Shown in pieces: positions 13,301 to 24,713 of a stretch of 64,000 nt of DNA. How positions within the stretch are numbered: position 1 is the stretch's first letter; each line of letters begins with the position of its first letter. A model generated the notes under the pieces. It was not told the origin of the DNA. It worked only from the letters and a program-made list of their open reading frames with translations, and searched no databases. The stretch is from assembly GCA_022661535.1 (NCBI GenBank), contig JAKULF010000006.1, positions 2,165,001-2,229,000 on the forward strand, in the 5' to 3' direction. Made by a program: the position numbers and the translations under genes. This DNA is from Eutypa lata. Lineage: Eukaryota > Ascomycota > Sordariomycetes > Xylariales > Diatrypaceae.

Positions 13301-16300
13301 GGATGAACGGTCTCAAGGTCTTCCAGATCAAGGTTCATGGAAACTATTCCGCCGAAGACTTCGATGATGACTTGCGAGATGTCTTACGCCGATGCGGATG
13401 TAAGGGCGAAAAGATCTGTTTCATCATGGACGAGTCCAATGTCCTGGACTCGGGTTTCCTCGAGAGAATGAACACTTTGCTAGCTAATGCTGAAGTCCCT
13501 GGTCTGTTTGAGGGCGACGACCTTGCCGCTCTTATGACGGCTTGCAAAGAAGGAGCTCAGAAGCAAGGCTTACTGCTTGACTCGCAGGAGGAACTCTACA
13601 AATGGTTCACTCAGCAGATCGTCAAGAACTTGCACGTCGTTTTCACTATGAATCCCCCTGAAGACGGCCTCTCGTCCAAGGCTGCAACGAGTCCAGCCCT
13701 GTTCAATCGTTGCGTGCTGAACTGGTTCGGCGACTGGTCTGATCAGGCACTATTCCAGGTCGCCGACGAATTGACTCGCTCTGTCGATCTAGATAAGCCC
13801 AATTTCACAGCCCCTGATACTATCCCCGTCGCTTACCGTGGTCTCCAACTTCCACCTGCTCATAGGGATACCGTTGTCAATTCCATGGTTTACATCCACT
13901 ATTCCCTGCAACGCTTCAACGCCAAGCTTCACAAGCAACAGAACAAGATCACTTTCCTTACACCGCGCCATTTCCTTGATTTCGTAGCACAATACGTCAA
14001 GCTATACAATGAAAAGCGAGAAGACCTTGAGGAACAGCAACGCCATCTCAACGTCGGTCTTGACAAGCTCCGCGATACGGTGGAGAAAGTTCGCGACCTC
14101 AGAGTCAGCTTGGCCGAGAAGAAAGCTCAGCTCGAACAGAAGGACGCAGAGGCTAACGAAAAGCTGCAACGTATGGTTGCCGACCAGCGGGAAGCCGAGC
14201 AGCGCAAGAACACCTCCCTAGAAATTCAAGCCGCTCTAGAGAAACAAGAAGCAGAAGTCGCATCACGAAGGGAGGTTGTGTTGAATGATCTCGCGAGAGC
14301 TGAACCTGCGGTCGAGGAAGCAAAGGCAAGCGTCAGCAACATCAAACGTCAACACTTGACAGAAGTCCGTTCCATGAGTTCTCCACCCGGAGGTGTCAAA
14401 CTTGCGTTGGACTCAGTCTGCACTTTGCTCGGTCATAAGACAGAGGGAGTCTGGAAGGCCATGCAGGGAGTTATCCGCGGAGATGACTTCATTGCCCGTA
14501 TCGTCAACTTTGACAACGAGAAGCAAATGACCAAATCTTTGAGGCTCAAGATGCGGAATACCTTCTTGAACAACGGCGAATTTACATTCGAGAAGGTTAA
14601 CAGAGCCAGTAAAGCTTGCGGTCCCTTAGTCCAGTGGGTGGAAGCTCAGGTCAACTATTCTGAGATCTTGGACCGTGTCGGGCCTCTAAGAGAGGAGGTC
14701 GATCATCTCGAAGAACAAGCGCTTCAAACAAAAGCTGAAGCAAAAGCCGTCGAGAACACTATTACTGCATTGGAGGACAGTATCGCACTTTACAAGACTG
14801 AATATGCAGCGCTCATCAGTGAGACTCAGGCTATCAAGGCGGAGATGTCTCGCGTTCAATTCAAGGTTGACCGAAGCGTCCGGCTTCTTGATAGTCTTTC
14901 TTCCGAACGAACCAGATGGGAAGATGGAAGCAAGTCCTTCGAAACTCAAATTAGCACTCTTGTTGGCGATGTGCTTGTTGCTGCGGCTTTCTTAGCCTAC
15001 AGCGGACTGTACGACCAAACGTTCCGAAAGTCCATGATGGACGACTGGTTGCGCCAGTTGGAGCTATCCGGTATTCAATTCAAGCCCCACAACCCTATTA
15101 CCGAATACTTGTCCACTGCCGACGAGCGACTCAAATGGCAGGAGAACACTTTACCAGTTGATGATCTCTGCACCGAAAATGCCATTGTCCTCAAGCGTTT
15201 CAACCGCTACCCGCTCATTATCGACCCATCCGGCAGAGTTACCGAGTTCCTTCAGCGCGAGTGTCAGGACCGTCGTCTCACCGTCACGAGTTTCCTTGAT
15301 GACTCCTTCACTAAACAGTTGGAAAGTTCGCTTCGATTCGGTAATCCAATCCTCATCCAGGATGCCGAGCACTTGGATCCCATCCTCAACCACGTCCTCA
15401 ACAAGGAGTACCAAAAGACGGGCGGTCGTGTCCTCATCCAACTTGGCAAGCAGCAGATCGATTTCTCGCCCTCTTTCAAAATCTATCTGTCAACTCGTGA
15501 CCCATCAGCTACTTTCGCGCCCGATATCTGCAGTCGAACGACCTTTGTCAACTTCACTGTCACGCAGAGCAGTCTTCAGACTCAGTCCCTTAATGACGTA
15601 CTGAAGTCCGAGAGACCAGATGTCGATGAGCGAAGATCAAATCTCATTAAGCTACAGGGTGAATTTAAGGTTCATCTTCGACAGCTCGAGAAGCGTCTCC
15701 TGCAGGCGCTCAATGAATCTCGTGGTAATATTCTTGACGATGATAATGTCATTGAGACGTTGGAGACCCTCAAGACCGAAGCCGCCGAGATCTCGACTAA
15801 GATGAGCAACACCGAAGGAGTGATGGCCGAAGTCGAGGAGATTACGCTTGAATACAACGTTATTGCTCGGTCCTGCAGTGCGGTCTTTGCTGTTCTCGAG
15901 CAACTGCACTACCTCAACCACTTCTACCAATTCTCATTGCAATATTTCCTCGATATCTTCCATTCCGTCCTTCACGGCAACAAGAACCTAGCCAACGAGC
16001 CAAACTTCAACAACCGAAAAGATGTCATCATCAAAGATCTATTCGTAGCGACCTTCAAGAGAACCGCCTTGGGGTTGTTGCAAAAGGACCGCATCACGCT
16101 TGCCATGTTGCTTGTTCAGGCGTCTCCCTACAAGATGGACAAGGGTCTAATTGATATTGTCCTAGATGATCGTATTGAAGGCAAGGATCTCTCTACGGAG
16201 ACCGACGCTAAGGACGAAGCATTTATCAAGGCCAAGAGGCTTGCAGTCTTGAAAGACCAGCTTGACCAAGTTCCCGCCGATGTCTGGGACAAGTTCCTAT

Positions 16301-17626
16301 CAGAAGAATTTGCTGAGAACTTCGTTCCTCAGATCTGGTCGTCAGAGACCGAACCATTCAACCAGTCACTCTTGTCACTGCTTCTCGTCAAATTGTTCCG
16401 CCTAGACCGCTTCGTCCCGACAGCTGAACGCTTTGTTGCGTCGGTATTTGGTACCGACCTGCTCGATGTTGTCGATGACCTCAAGGAGACCATTAGCCAA
16501 GTACCCTCGACTCGTCCAATCTCGCTTGTGTCGAGTCCTGGTTTCGATGCCAGTTACAAGGTTGACAGTCTTGTGGAGAGGATGCACGTCCGATGTACCA
16601 ACATTGCCATGGGATCTAACGAGAGCGTGGCGAGTGCCGACAAGGCTATCAGCAATGCCGCACAAGTTGGAAACTGGGTTCTGGTCAAGAACGTCCATCT
16701 TGCGCCAACTTGGCTTCAATCTCTTGAGAAGCGCATGGAGTCCCTGAACCCTCATTCTGACTTCCGACTGTTCTTGTCTATGGAGTCGAGTCCCAAGATA
16801 CCTGTCAACCTGCTCCGTGCTTCTCGTGTCCTTATGTACGAGCAGCCCGCTGGTGTCCGTGCCAACATGAAGGACTCGATGTCTTCCCTTTCGACCCGCG
16901 CGACTAAATCCCCAGTGGAGCGAACCAGGCTCTACCTGCTCCTTTCCTTCCTCCATGCCGTTGTCCAAGAGCGTCTTCGATACACACCCAACCTGGGATG
17001 GAAGGGCTTCTGGGAGTTCAACGATAGCGATGTAAGTTTATCCATCCATCCATTTAATCCACCTCGACATATATTTTATATCAATCAATAAATCAAGCCC
17101 ACTTACTAACAAATCGAAACTATAGTACGAATGCTCGGCCTTCATAATCGACGTCTGGGTGGAGTCGGTGGCGCAGAACCGCACCAACATTGCGCCCCAG
17201 AACATCCCCTGGGACATGATCCGCTACCTGGTGCGCGAGATGTACGGCGGCAAGATCGACGACGAGGGCGACTTCGGGCGCCTGACGCAGCTGGTGGACG
17301 CGTCCCTCACGCCGGCGGCCTTCGAGATCGGCCACAAACTCGTCGAAGGTGGAGGAGCAGACGCTGCTGGAAATGGTGGTGGCGGCGACGACGAGACAAC
17401 AGCAAAAGCCGGAGACCTCGTCGTGCCGAGCGGTACCTCCCTCCAGGAGTTCCAGGCCTGGATCCACAAGCTGCCCGAGCGCGAGCCCCCCACCTACCTC
17501 GGCCTGCCGGCTAACGCCGAGAAGCTGCTCCTTGTTGGTCTCGGGCGCAGCCTCATCCAGAACCTGCGTAAGGTTACGGAACTACTAGATGAGGGGGAGC
17601 AGTTGATGACTGAGACTGGGTCTTGA
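4361..17626 (+). CDS. Cytoplasmic dynein heavy chain
   Basis: The AAA+ motor for minus-end-directed microtubule transport of nuclei, endosomes and spindles (nudA in Aspergillus, ro-1 in Neurospora). Model: join(4361..4664, 4727..17031, 17126..17626), 4,369 aa, which is normal for the family. Both introns have clean GT-AG ends (GTGAGC..CCTAG and GTAAGT..TATAG). The middle exon is 12.3 kb without a stop. The four nucleotide sites are visible: AAA1 GPAGTGKT at 1943-1950 with Walker B-like CFDEFNR near 1990, AAA2 GNSGSGKS from 2238, AAA3 GPPGSGKT from 2603 with FCDEINLP, and AAA4 GVSGSGKT from 2945. Residues about 3190-3510 form the coiled-coil stalk around a microtubule-binding tip (about 3308-3427). 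The N-terminal 1,900 residues are tail and linker. The start context is ideal (GCCACCATGG). Exon 3 is much richer in G/C at third positions than exon 2 and carries a Gly/Asp-rich insert (about 17346-17410) in the short C-terminal domain. Confidence 0.97.
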
Positions 17627-17646
17627 GGGTCTTGAGGAGGGGGTGT

Positions 17647-17741
17647 GAGGAGAAAAGGAGAAGAGAAAAGGAGAAGAGGGGAGAGGGGAAAAGGAGAGGA
17701 GAAGAAGAAAAGAGAAGAAGAGAGAAGGAGAAGAGAAGAGA
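17647..17741 (+). repeat. 95-nt homopurine (GA-rich) tract
   Basis: Every base on the plus strand from 17647 to 17741 is A or G, built of irregular GAGAAG/AAAGGAG units. It starts about 20 nt after the dynein stop codon, so it should lie in the 3' UTR. Long polypurine tracts can form triplex DNA and can hinder polymerases. Here that is inference only. Confidence 0.85.
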
Positions 17742-19332
17742 CGAGAAAGCAGAGGCCTGTATGAGACAGGCAGGGAGGCGTGAGACCGAGGGAGCTTTTC
17801 TATTTTTTGACTGGCAGCTGCTGATTACCTAGAATTCACATTCACATTCATCAACATCATCACCATTACCATTACCATCATCAGGCGGCGTTTCTCGAGG
17901 TCATTATTGGTTTTGGGGTTTCGAATAAATCGCTACAATAATACCCTGATACCCCTGTTGGCTTTAGATTGCTTACTTGCTTCTGCTTCTGTTTCTGCTT
18001 CATTGTCATGTTTTTATCTTTATCTTATTCTTAGACTGTAGTGTATTAATTCAAAATTGTATGTATACTACTTCTGGTTTTAGGGTGTGAGTGTTGTATT
18101 GTTTGTTCAAGTTTGCGCGAGGCTATTTTCGATCGTGATTGTTATTTGTGCATTGTCCCTGCACGTAAGTATCCACCACTAGATCTATTGCTTTGCCTTA
18201 TTTTTATCTTATGTGCTATAATACCATATGGTGCGTACATATTCTAGTTTGAAGTCATTTGTTTAGCCATGGTCTAATAATCCTTAGAAGTCGGGTAGTC
18301 CATGCTCCCGCTTCAAGGACGGTATATTCGAGCGCTATCTCAAGCACACTACGATCAGATTGACGAGTTCAAAAATGTAGACAATCGATTGAACTTATGT
18401 CGCAATGCCTTGACGTTGTATAAGTAGTTGACAACATTGGTGATAGTAATGATGGAAATATGTAGGGGACACTGCATTATCTACAAAAAGCATAATGGAA
18501 AAATAACAAAGCTCTCGGCAAGGGGATATCTCTCAGAAGGTGGGACAGTGATATTCTAGCTCTAGCATATTTTCTATCGCCCTTCCTATTTACAGGAGAT
18601 GTTGCGACTTGAACATGTGTAAGAGTATCGGTCTCTTCCTGCTATGCGTGATATCGACGCTGATTGCGATAGTTAAGAGTCAAACTTGGTCATACCTAAA
18701 GTGCTACAATTGGCATTTTTAACAAGTTATGTAGTAAATGGGATGTAGTAGATTCTCTACAATGATTGCTATTGTAGATGCCATATAATCAGGACAAATA
18801 TATAGGTATGAATCTGCAGATGCATACGCCGTCCCGACACCGCCGTCACATGAATCATCAGCGCGTAGGGTTGGAAGAGTAAGTCTGGTGTATAATAGTA
18901 TTGCAAAATCCTAAAATTAATCGCTTTAGATGTGTCAGCAGATAGGGTGGGTTTGTGGTGACCTATCTAAGTGATGCAGATGGTGGCCTCCAGCGCTCGA
19001 GATTGTACTACATAAAGTCCCAGGTGACGTAGAGACTTTATATACCTTCCCGACAACCGCATACAACATCACCGGTAGATATCGTTTGCAATGCACCATA
19101 ATCACACATAGTACATGACATAATATCCTTCTGTCATTTTGCCTCGAAAATACTTAGGTTAAGGGGGAAGGGAGGGTTTGATTAACACTCAAAGGAAAGA
19201 GTGTGATCGTATAGTATTAACTACAGTGTATTTACAGGCCTGTGATGTATAGCTCTTATGACTAACAATATACAGTGTATAACAGTCGTACAATTGACTA
19301 AATCGATATTCACTCGGAAATATACTATGACT

Positions 19333-19336
<4 letters not shown>

Positions 19337-19366
<30 letters not shown>
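19337..19366. repeat. AT dinucleotide microsatellite
   Basis: About 15 consecutive AT units, ending about 100 bp upstream of the F-box-like gene start. A simple repeat with no coding meaning. Confidence 0.85.
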
Positions 19367-19368
<2 letters not shown>

Positions 19369-19465
19369 TGCCACAATAAGTCTTGAAAAGAGATTGAGAT
19401 TCCCATACATATCACCTCCCTAAATTTTGCAATCCCTTTTCGCCTTGGTATAGGACTATCATAAT

Positions 19466-21148
19466 ATGGCTGAAGGACGTAATATCCTGAGAGACGGGCC
19501 AACCGAGATCCTGTTCTTGATAATCGAGAACTTTCGGGAGAGACCCCCGGAATTTAACGGCACAACCTACAAGGAGGATTTCCATACTGGGTGTGGCGAC
19601 TATTATACTCTTATGAGTATGTGTCTGGTATCACGAAGGTTAGGAGCGGTCGCGACCTCCGTTCTTTATAATACGATCAACCTTAAGGACTGGAGAGATA
19701 CTCTAACATATAGTGCCTCAATGGTAATATAATTCATATCCTACCTAGCTAGTACAAGAGTACTTATCAATCTGGCTGACACACGATCATAGCTCTTATT
19801 GTTACGCACTCTCTTTGGAAACCCAAAGTTGAGGACGATGGTCAAACAACTGACCTGTGACGCCGACCTCCAGGCCCGGTTTGATGAGAAGTGGCACCCC
19901 TGGCCCACTGAATACACATGGCCACATATACGAAAAGGAAACGAATTTGACCCGCGTATTGACGACCCAGCATTCGACATCCTTCGCTGTTCACTACGCA
20001 TGATCGATGAAGAACTAGAGAGAGACATGGGGGAGTATGCATTCGGCACTATCCTATGCCTGACACCCAACCTACAGGCTCTCTATATCTCGTTTCCTAC
20101 CATGTTCGTGGCATTCCGTCGTTGGGAATCGCGGGGCCGTACGAAAAGTTGCTTTGAGAAATTGGGCCGCCTCATCGCTACCGTCACTGCAAACCGCGGC
20201 GTCGGCAAGCCTCATCCACTGGAAAATCTACGCTGCTTACGCTTTTACATGAAATGTGGCGCCGATTATCCTTGGCGTGTTAAAAGTAGACTAGGTGGCG
20301 ATTCTCGTCAGTGTGAAGAGAATATGTGCCCGGCCCTTTTGGGGGCGCCGAATCTAGCAAGCCTTCAAAGCATCTGTCTGCACTTTGGTGCCACGGGCAT
20401 GATTCCTCGGGGCTTGAAAAGCGTCACATTGAACATGACGACCTTGATGAGCAAAGATCTAGACGCCATTCTCGACCTGCCGTATCTTCAGGAACTGACT
20501 CTGTACGCGCTCTACGAGGAGTCATGGGAAAACCCACGATCGGACGGTGACTATTTCAATGCTCAGCTCGCCAAGCGCGCGAAGCATAAACTGAACCGCC
20601 TTGCCATCACCATAATTCAAAATCTCATGATACGAAGTCGCTGGGATCTCTTCGGGCCCCGCCGCTACCTGCACTGCATAGCAGACTTCACCGTCCTCCG
20701 CGAGCTCGACGTAGACCTGCTAGTACTGGTAGCACACCGGGGCAACATGAAGAACGTCCAACTAGAAGCGAGGCTTCCCGCGTCCCTGCGGAAGCTGACC
20801 CTCCGGGAGCAGTGGCGGTTGGAGCCTCCGAAGCGTCGAAGGCCCAAGTGTTTCGGGACAAAGTATGCCAAAGACCGCGCCGACATGATGAGGCGGTTCG
20901 CGCGATCCTGCAAGGCGAGATGTGCGGATCTGACCACCGTGCACTGGGTCGCCTGGCAGACAAAGGAAGGGGACGAGATTGTCAGCGGGTGGGACCTCGA
21001 AACCTACTCCGAGCTCGTGGGGCTGTTCGCCGCCGCGAACGTCGCGTTCGAATGCGCGGTGGCGAGACGGAGGCTTGAGTGGAGTAAGAGCGATAGTCCT
21101 GCCTGGTGGTTTCCCCGTCCCCTCTATAAAAGGATAGTGTATGGATAA
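19466..21148 (+). CDS. F-box-like protein, fungal-specific
   Basis: Model: join(19466..19723, 19793..21148), 537 aa. The 69-bp intron has a GTAATA donor and a CATAG acceptor and keeps the frame in phase 0. The N-terminal 75 residues carry the typical fungal F-box pattern: GPTEILFLIIENF, later LMSMCLVSRRLGAVATSVLY. F-box proteins bind Skp1 and present substrates to SCF ubiquitin ligases. The remaining 450 residues contain weakly leucine-spaced segments that may form degenerate leucine-rich repeats, and basic clusters near the C-terminus. Fungi have large, fast-evolving families of such proteins, so the substrate cannot be inferred. The gene stands alone between two AT-rich non-coding stretches. 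The F-box assignment rests on motif shape only. Confidence 0.75.
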
Positions 21149-21642
21149 CCCCAAGGTAGACAGACATATAATGAAGTTGTTATTCCTATCTTATATAGCT
21201 CCTTCGGCAATAAGAGTCAGCAGCCCCTTTGGTATCTACCCACATACTTAGTTGTTCGGCGTCTGTTTTTGATACCGAGGCGTTCCAACCTCATGGGATG
21301 TTTCGTGGCTGCTCATCTTGGCTATACCTAACATAACGCAATTGTATATCGATATCTATATGTATGTAATAAGGATCGTTCTTCAATATAAAACTTTGAG
21401 CACCTTGTATGGTATACCTGTCCCCCTTTAATATGTAACATTTCAAGTTGTAGTTGAATTATTGGCCCCACTTCAAATGAATATGTGATAGGGGTACATG
21501 ATGTATGTACTCAAGTACCTACGTACCGCTTTAGGGACTCCTTATCGATCAAGCAAAATGCCCCTCCACTAGAAATTTGCCCCTCCAAACTGATGAATCC
21601 TCAAGTTTTTTGCCAGGTTTATAGGCAAATGCGCGGTGAAAG
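21149..21642. other. Intergenic region before TYW1
   Basis: An AT-rich stretch of about 490 bp. It holds the 3' end of the F-box-like gene and the promoter and leader of TYW1. An out-of-frame ATG lies 14 nt before the chosen TYW1 start (at 21629). It would open a short overlapping upstream frame and might lower initiation at 21643. Confidence 0.4.
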
Positions 21643-24040
21643 ATGTCGAACACGTCTTGGGAGTTGAATGCTGGCAATAATCCGGAATTGACTAGTAAGT
21701 TATCCTCATACGAAGATTCTTTCACTGGGTGCTAACCTCCCCGTCATAGATATTCTCGAGCTGTGGCACAACTACCGAGCCTCAATTCTTGGCGCAGCGA
21801 CATGTCTTCTCCTAGCGATATGGCTTTACCTCCAACTAAGCCAGAGGAAGGAAAAGCGTCCCAGCTCGCCTAAATTAGAGTTGGGGAAGAGCACGGTGGT
21901 TGAGCTTAAGTCGGAAGAGAAGATCAGTCTTCCGAAACCGAAGGAGACGTCTAACGGCCCGCGGCGCATCAAGGGCGAACTGCGAAAGCCAGACAGATCT
22001 AAGCCGGTTGTCAAGCGTGATCACGAGCGCCAGGTACAGGTCTTGATCTTCTTTTCATCCCTTACTGGGACTACAGAGAGGACTACAAAAGAAGTTGCAC
22101 GGAGTCTAGAGACTTCCTTGTTAGAACAGAGCCCCGAGAACGGCCATGTCTTCCTAAAACCTCAAGTTTTGGATTTGACTGAGATAGACTATGACGAGTT
22201 CTTCATAAGTCCGCCTAAGCCAGCAGAGGAGGGATCACAGGTTGATTACTTCTACATGTTACTACTTCCGAGCTACAACATTGATACCATAAACGACACC
22301 TTCCTTGAGCATCTGAAAGAGACACACAATGATTTCAGGATCGACAGTGCTTCCTTGTCTGGACTATTAGGTTATTCAGTATTTGGGCTTGGGGATCGGG
22401 AAGGATGGCCGTCCGAAGAAGACGGCTATTGCTTCCAGGCTAAGGAGGTCGATAAGTGGTTAGCTAAGCTCACCGGTCGGAAAAGAGCCTACCCGCTAGG
22501 CATGGGTGATCCAAAGCAGGACTTAAAGGAGCGATTAATCGAGTGGACGGAAGGCGTGAGAGACACAGTGAGGCATATCGCTAAAACTGGGAGCCTCGGA
22601 GAGGGGGTACGGGGAAGCGGCGATGCAGTGGAGAGTGACGATGAATATATCTCTGAGGACGACGACGATGGAGAGGTTCTCATTGACGAGTCAGCCCTAC
22701 CTAAGAAGACCAAGCAAAAGAGCACGAGAGATCTCGAAGATGTGGAAGACCTAGGAAAGATCATGAAGACGTCGCGAGCAGAAACGGCCGCTTCAAAAGG
22801 TTCTACGCCCATCGCTGTCGACTTCACAACATACGGCAAAACCTCCAAGAAGTCTCCCCAGACAGTAGTCAAGGAGATGGTGCCGAAGAGCTCCCCGACG
22901 CACGCGGCGCTCACCAAGCAGGGCTACACGATCGTGGGGTCGCACTCGGGCGTCAAGATCTGCCGGTGGACCAAGTCGGCGCTGCGGGGGCGCGGCAGCT
23001 GCTACAAGTACTCGTTCTACGGGATCCACTCGCACCAGTGCATGGAGACGACGCCGTCGCTCTCGTGCTCCAACAAGTGCGTCTTCTGCTGGCGGCACGG
23101 CACGAACCCCGTGGGCACGACCTGGCGCTGGGTGGTCGACCCGCCCGACCTGATCTTCCAGGGGGTCAAGGCGGGCCACTACCAGAAGATCCGCATGATG
23201 CGGGGCGTGCCCGGGGTGCGGAGCGAGCGCTTCGCCGAGGCCATGCGCATCCGCCACTGCGCGCTGAGCCTGGTGGGCGAGCCCATCTTCTACCCGCACA
23301 TCAACGAGTTCCTGGGGATGCTGCACGCGGAGCGCATCTCGTCGTTCCTCGTCTGCAACGCCCAGCACCCGGACCAGCTCGCGGCCCTGGGGCCCGTCAC
23401 CCAGCTCTACGTGTCCATCGACGCGAGCAACCGCGAGTCGCTCCGCCGCATCGACCGGCCGCTGCACCGCGACTTCTGGGAGCGCTTCCAGCGCTGCCTC
23501 GACATCCTGCGCGCGCGCCGCTTCCGCCAGCGCACCGTCTTCCGCCTCACGCTCGTCAAGGGCTTCAACGTCGACGACGAGGTCGACGGGTACGCGGACC
23601 TCGTCGAGAAGGGCCTCCCGTGCTTCGTCGAGGTCAAGGGCGTGACGTACTGCGGCACCTCGAACGGCGGCAAGGACGGCAAGGACGGCCTCACCATGGC
23701 GAACGTGCCCTTCTACGCCGAGGTGGCCGCCTTCGTCGAGGCCCTCAACGCGAGGCTGAACGACCGCGGCCTGGGCTACGGCATCGCCGCCGAGCACGCC
23801 CACAGCTGCTGCGTCCTCCTGGCCAGCGACCGCTTCCGCGTCGACGGCCGCTGGCACACCCGCATCGACTACGAGCGCTTCTTCGCGCTGCTCGAGGAGA
23901 AGGGCCCCGAGGGCGAGTGGTCCCCTGAAGACTATATGGGCGAGGCGACCCCCGAGTGGGCTGCTTGGGGCAATGGCGGGTTCGACCCCCGGGATGAGAG
24001 GGTGGACCGGAAGGGGAGGAAGAAGGTTGTGGAGATTTGA
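21643..24040 (+). CDS. TYW1: tRNA 4-demethylwyosine synthase TYW1 (flavodoxin + radical SAM)
   Basis: Catalyses the second step of wybutosine synthesis on tRNA-Phe G37: radical-SAM condensation of N1-methylguanosine with pyruvate to form the tricyclic base. Model: join(21643..21694, 21750..24040), 780 aa, close to the yeast enzyme (810 aa). The 55-bp intron (GTAAGT..CATAG) joins a 17-codon first exon to the body. The N-terminus then has a single hydrophobic segment (about residues 28-47), a likely membrane anchor. The FMN-binding flavodoxin domain starts near 113 (FFSSLTGTTERTT). An acidic linker lies near 310-350. The radical-SAM cluster CxxxCxxC is at C457, C461 and C464 (CSNKCVFCW), followed by the family's WRW and GVKAGHYQKIRM motifs. 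The coding DNA switches abruptly to almost exclusively G/C third positions at about 22870 and back at about 23925, without any break in the reading frame. Confidence 0.95.
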
Positions 24041-24713
24041 GGTTGGGGTGGGGGGTTAGCTGGTTATGTTGTTTAAGGGGGCATTACATCGGATAAATAG
24101 AAACATTATGTAGGACAGGTGGAAAATCGTGGTTCATCATTTGTCTCTCTATACTGCCTGCCCTGCTGTGACTTCGGGGCCACATACATCATCATGAAGG
24201 AAGAAAAAAAAAAGCAACAAATGTACAAAGGTTTACCAAAACCTCCCACGCCATCTATCGGTACAGCCCGGCTCCCCCTTATTACATATCATACACCGTT
24301 TTTTTTTTCCTCTTGTAATGACCACCATGCCGTTCCTTCCTTGACTAGACAACTGACTGACCCTGAAAGAATAACCTGGAAGCTTTCGTGCGTACGTATG
24401 GCCCGTTTCCATCCCTACACATATATAGATAGATAGCTAAGGGGCTTTTTTTGTGTGTTGTTTTTTGTGTGTGGCTGATATGTCAGTTCCTAGCTGAGTC
24501 TTTGTGGATACATATATATATATATATATGTATATATATCCTGCTGGAGATTTCGAGAGAGAGTGAGGAGGGATGCAAGTTTTTTGATTTGCGACGAGAT
24601 GAGGTATATAAATAAGGCCTGGCTGATTGTTTATCATCCCACCCTCTTATTCGCTCGTCTGTCTGTCTGTCTGTCTGTCTATAACCGTGAGGTCGGTCCA
24701 TCCGTCCGTCCGC
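24041..24713. other. Convergent 3' regions of TYW1 and Tom20
   Basis: The 673 bp between two convergent stop codons. It contains an AT run (about 24511-24538) and a GTCT tetranucleotide repeat (about 24656-24681) that starts some 30 nt beyond the Tom20 stop. No gene is seen. Confidence 0.5.
24656..24681. repeat. GTCT tetranucleotide microsatellite
   Basis: About six GTCT units in the 3' UTR side of the Tom20 gene. A simple repeat, not coding. Confidence 0.8.

Larger units (their letters stand above)
17627..19465. other. Intergenic region after dynein, with polypurine tract
   Basis: No gene is supported over 1.8 kb. It begins with the dynein 3' region, which contains an uninterrupted 95-nt purine tract (17647-17741). 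The remainder is AT-rich and contains no long open frame. An AT dinucleotide run at about 19337-19366 lies roughly 100 bp before the next start codon. Confidence 0.5.

Noticed and set aside
22793..23928. Long open frames on both strands overlapping TYW1 (354 codons on minus, 320 on plus)
   Set aside because: They exist only because the GC3-rich block lacks AT-rich stop codons. Their products are Ala/Arg/Pro-rich without domains, whereas the TYW1 frame carries the radical-SAM cluster.
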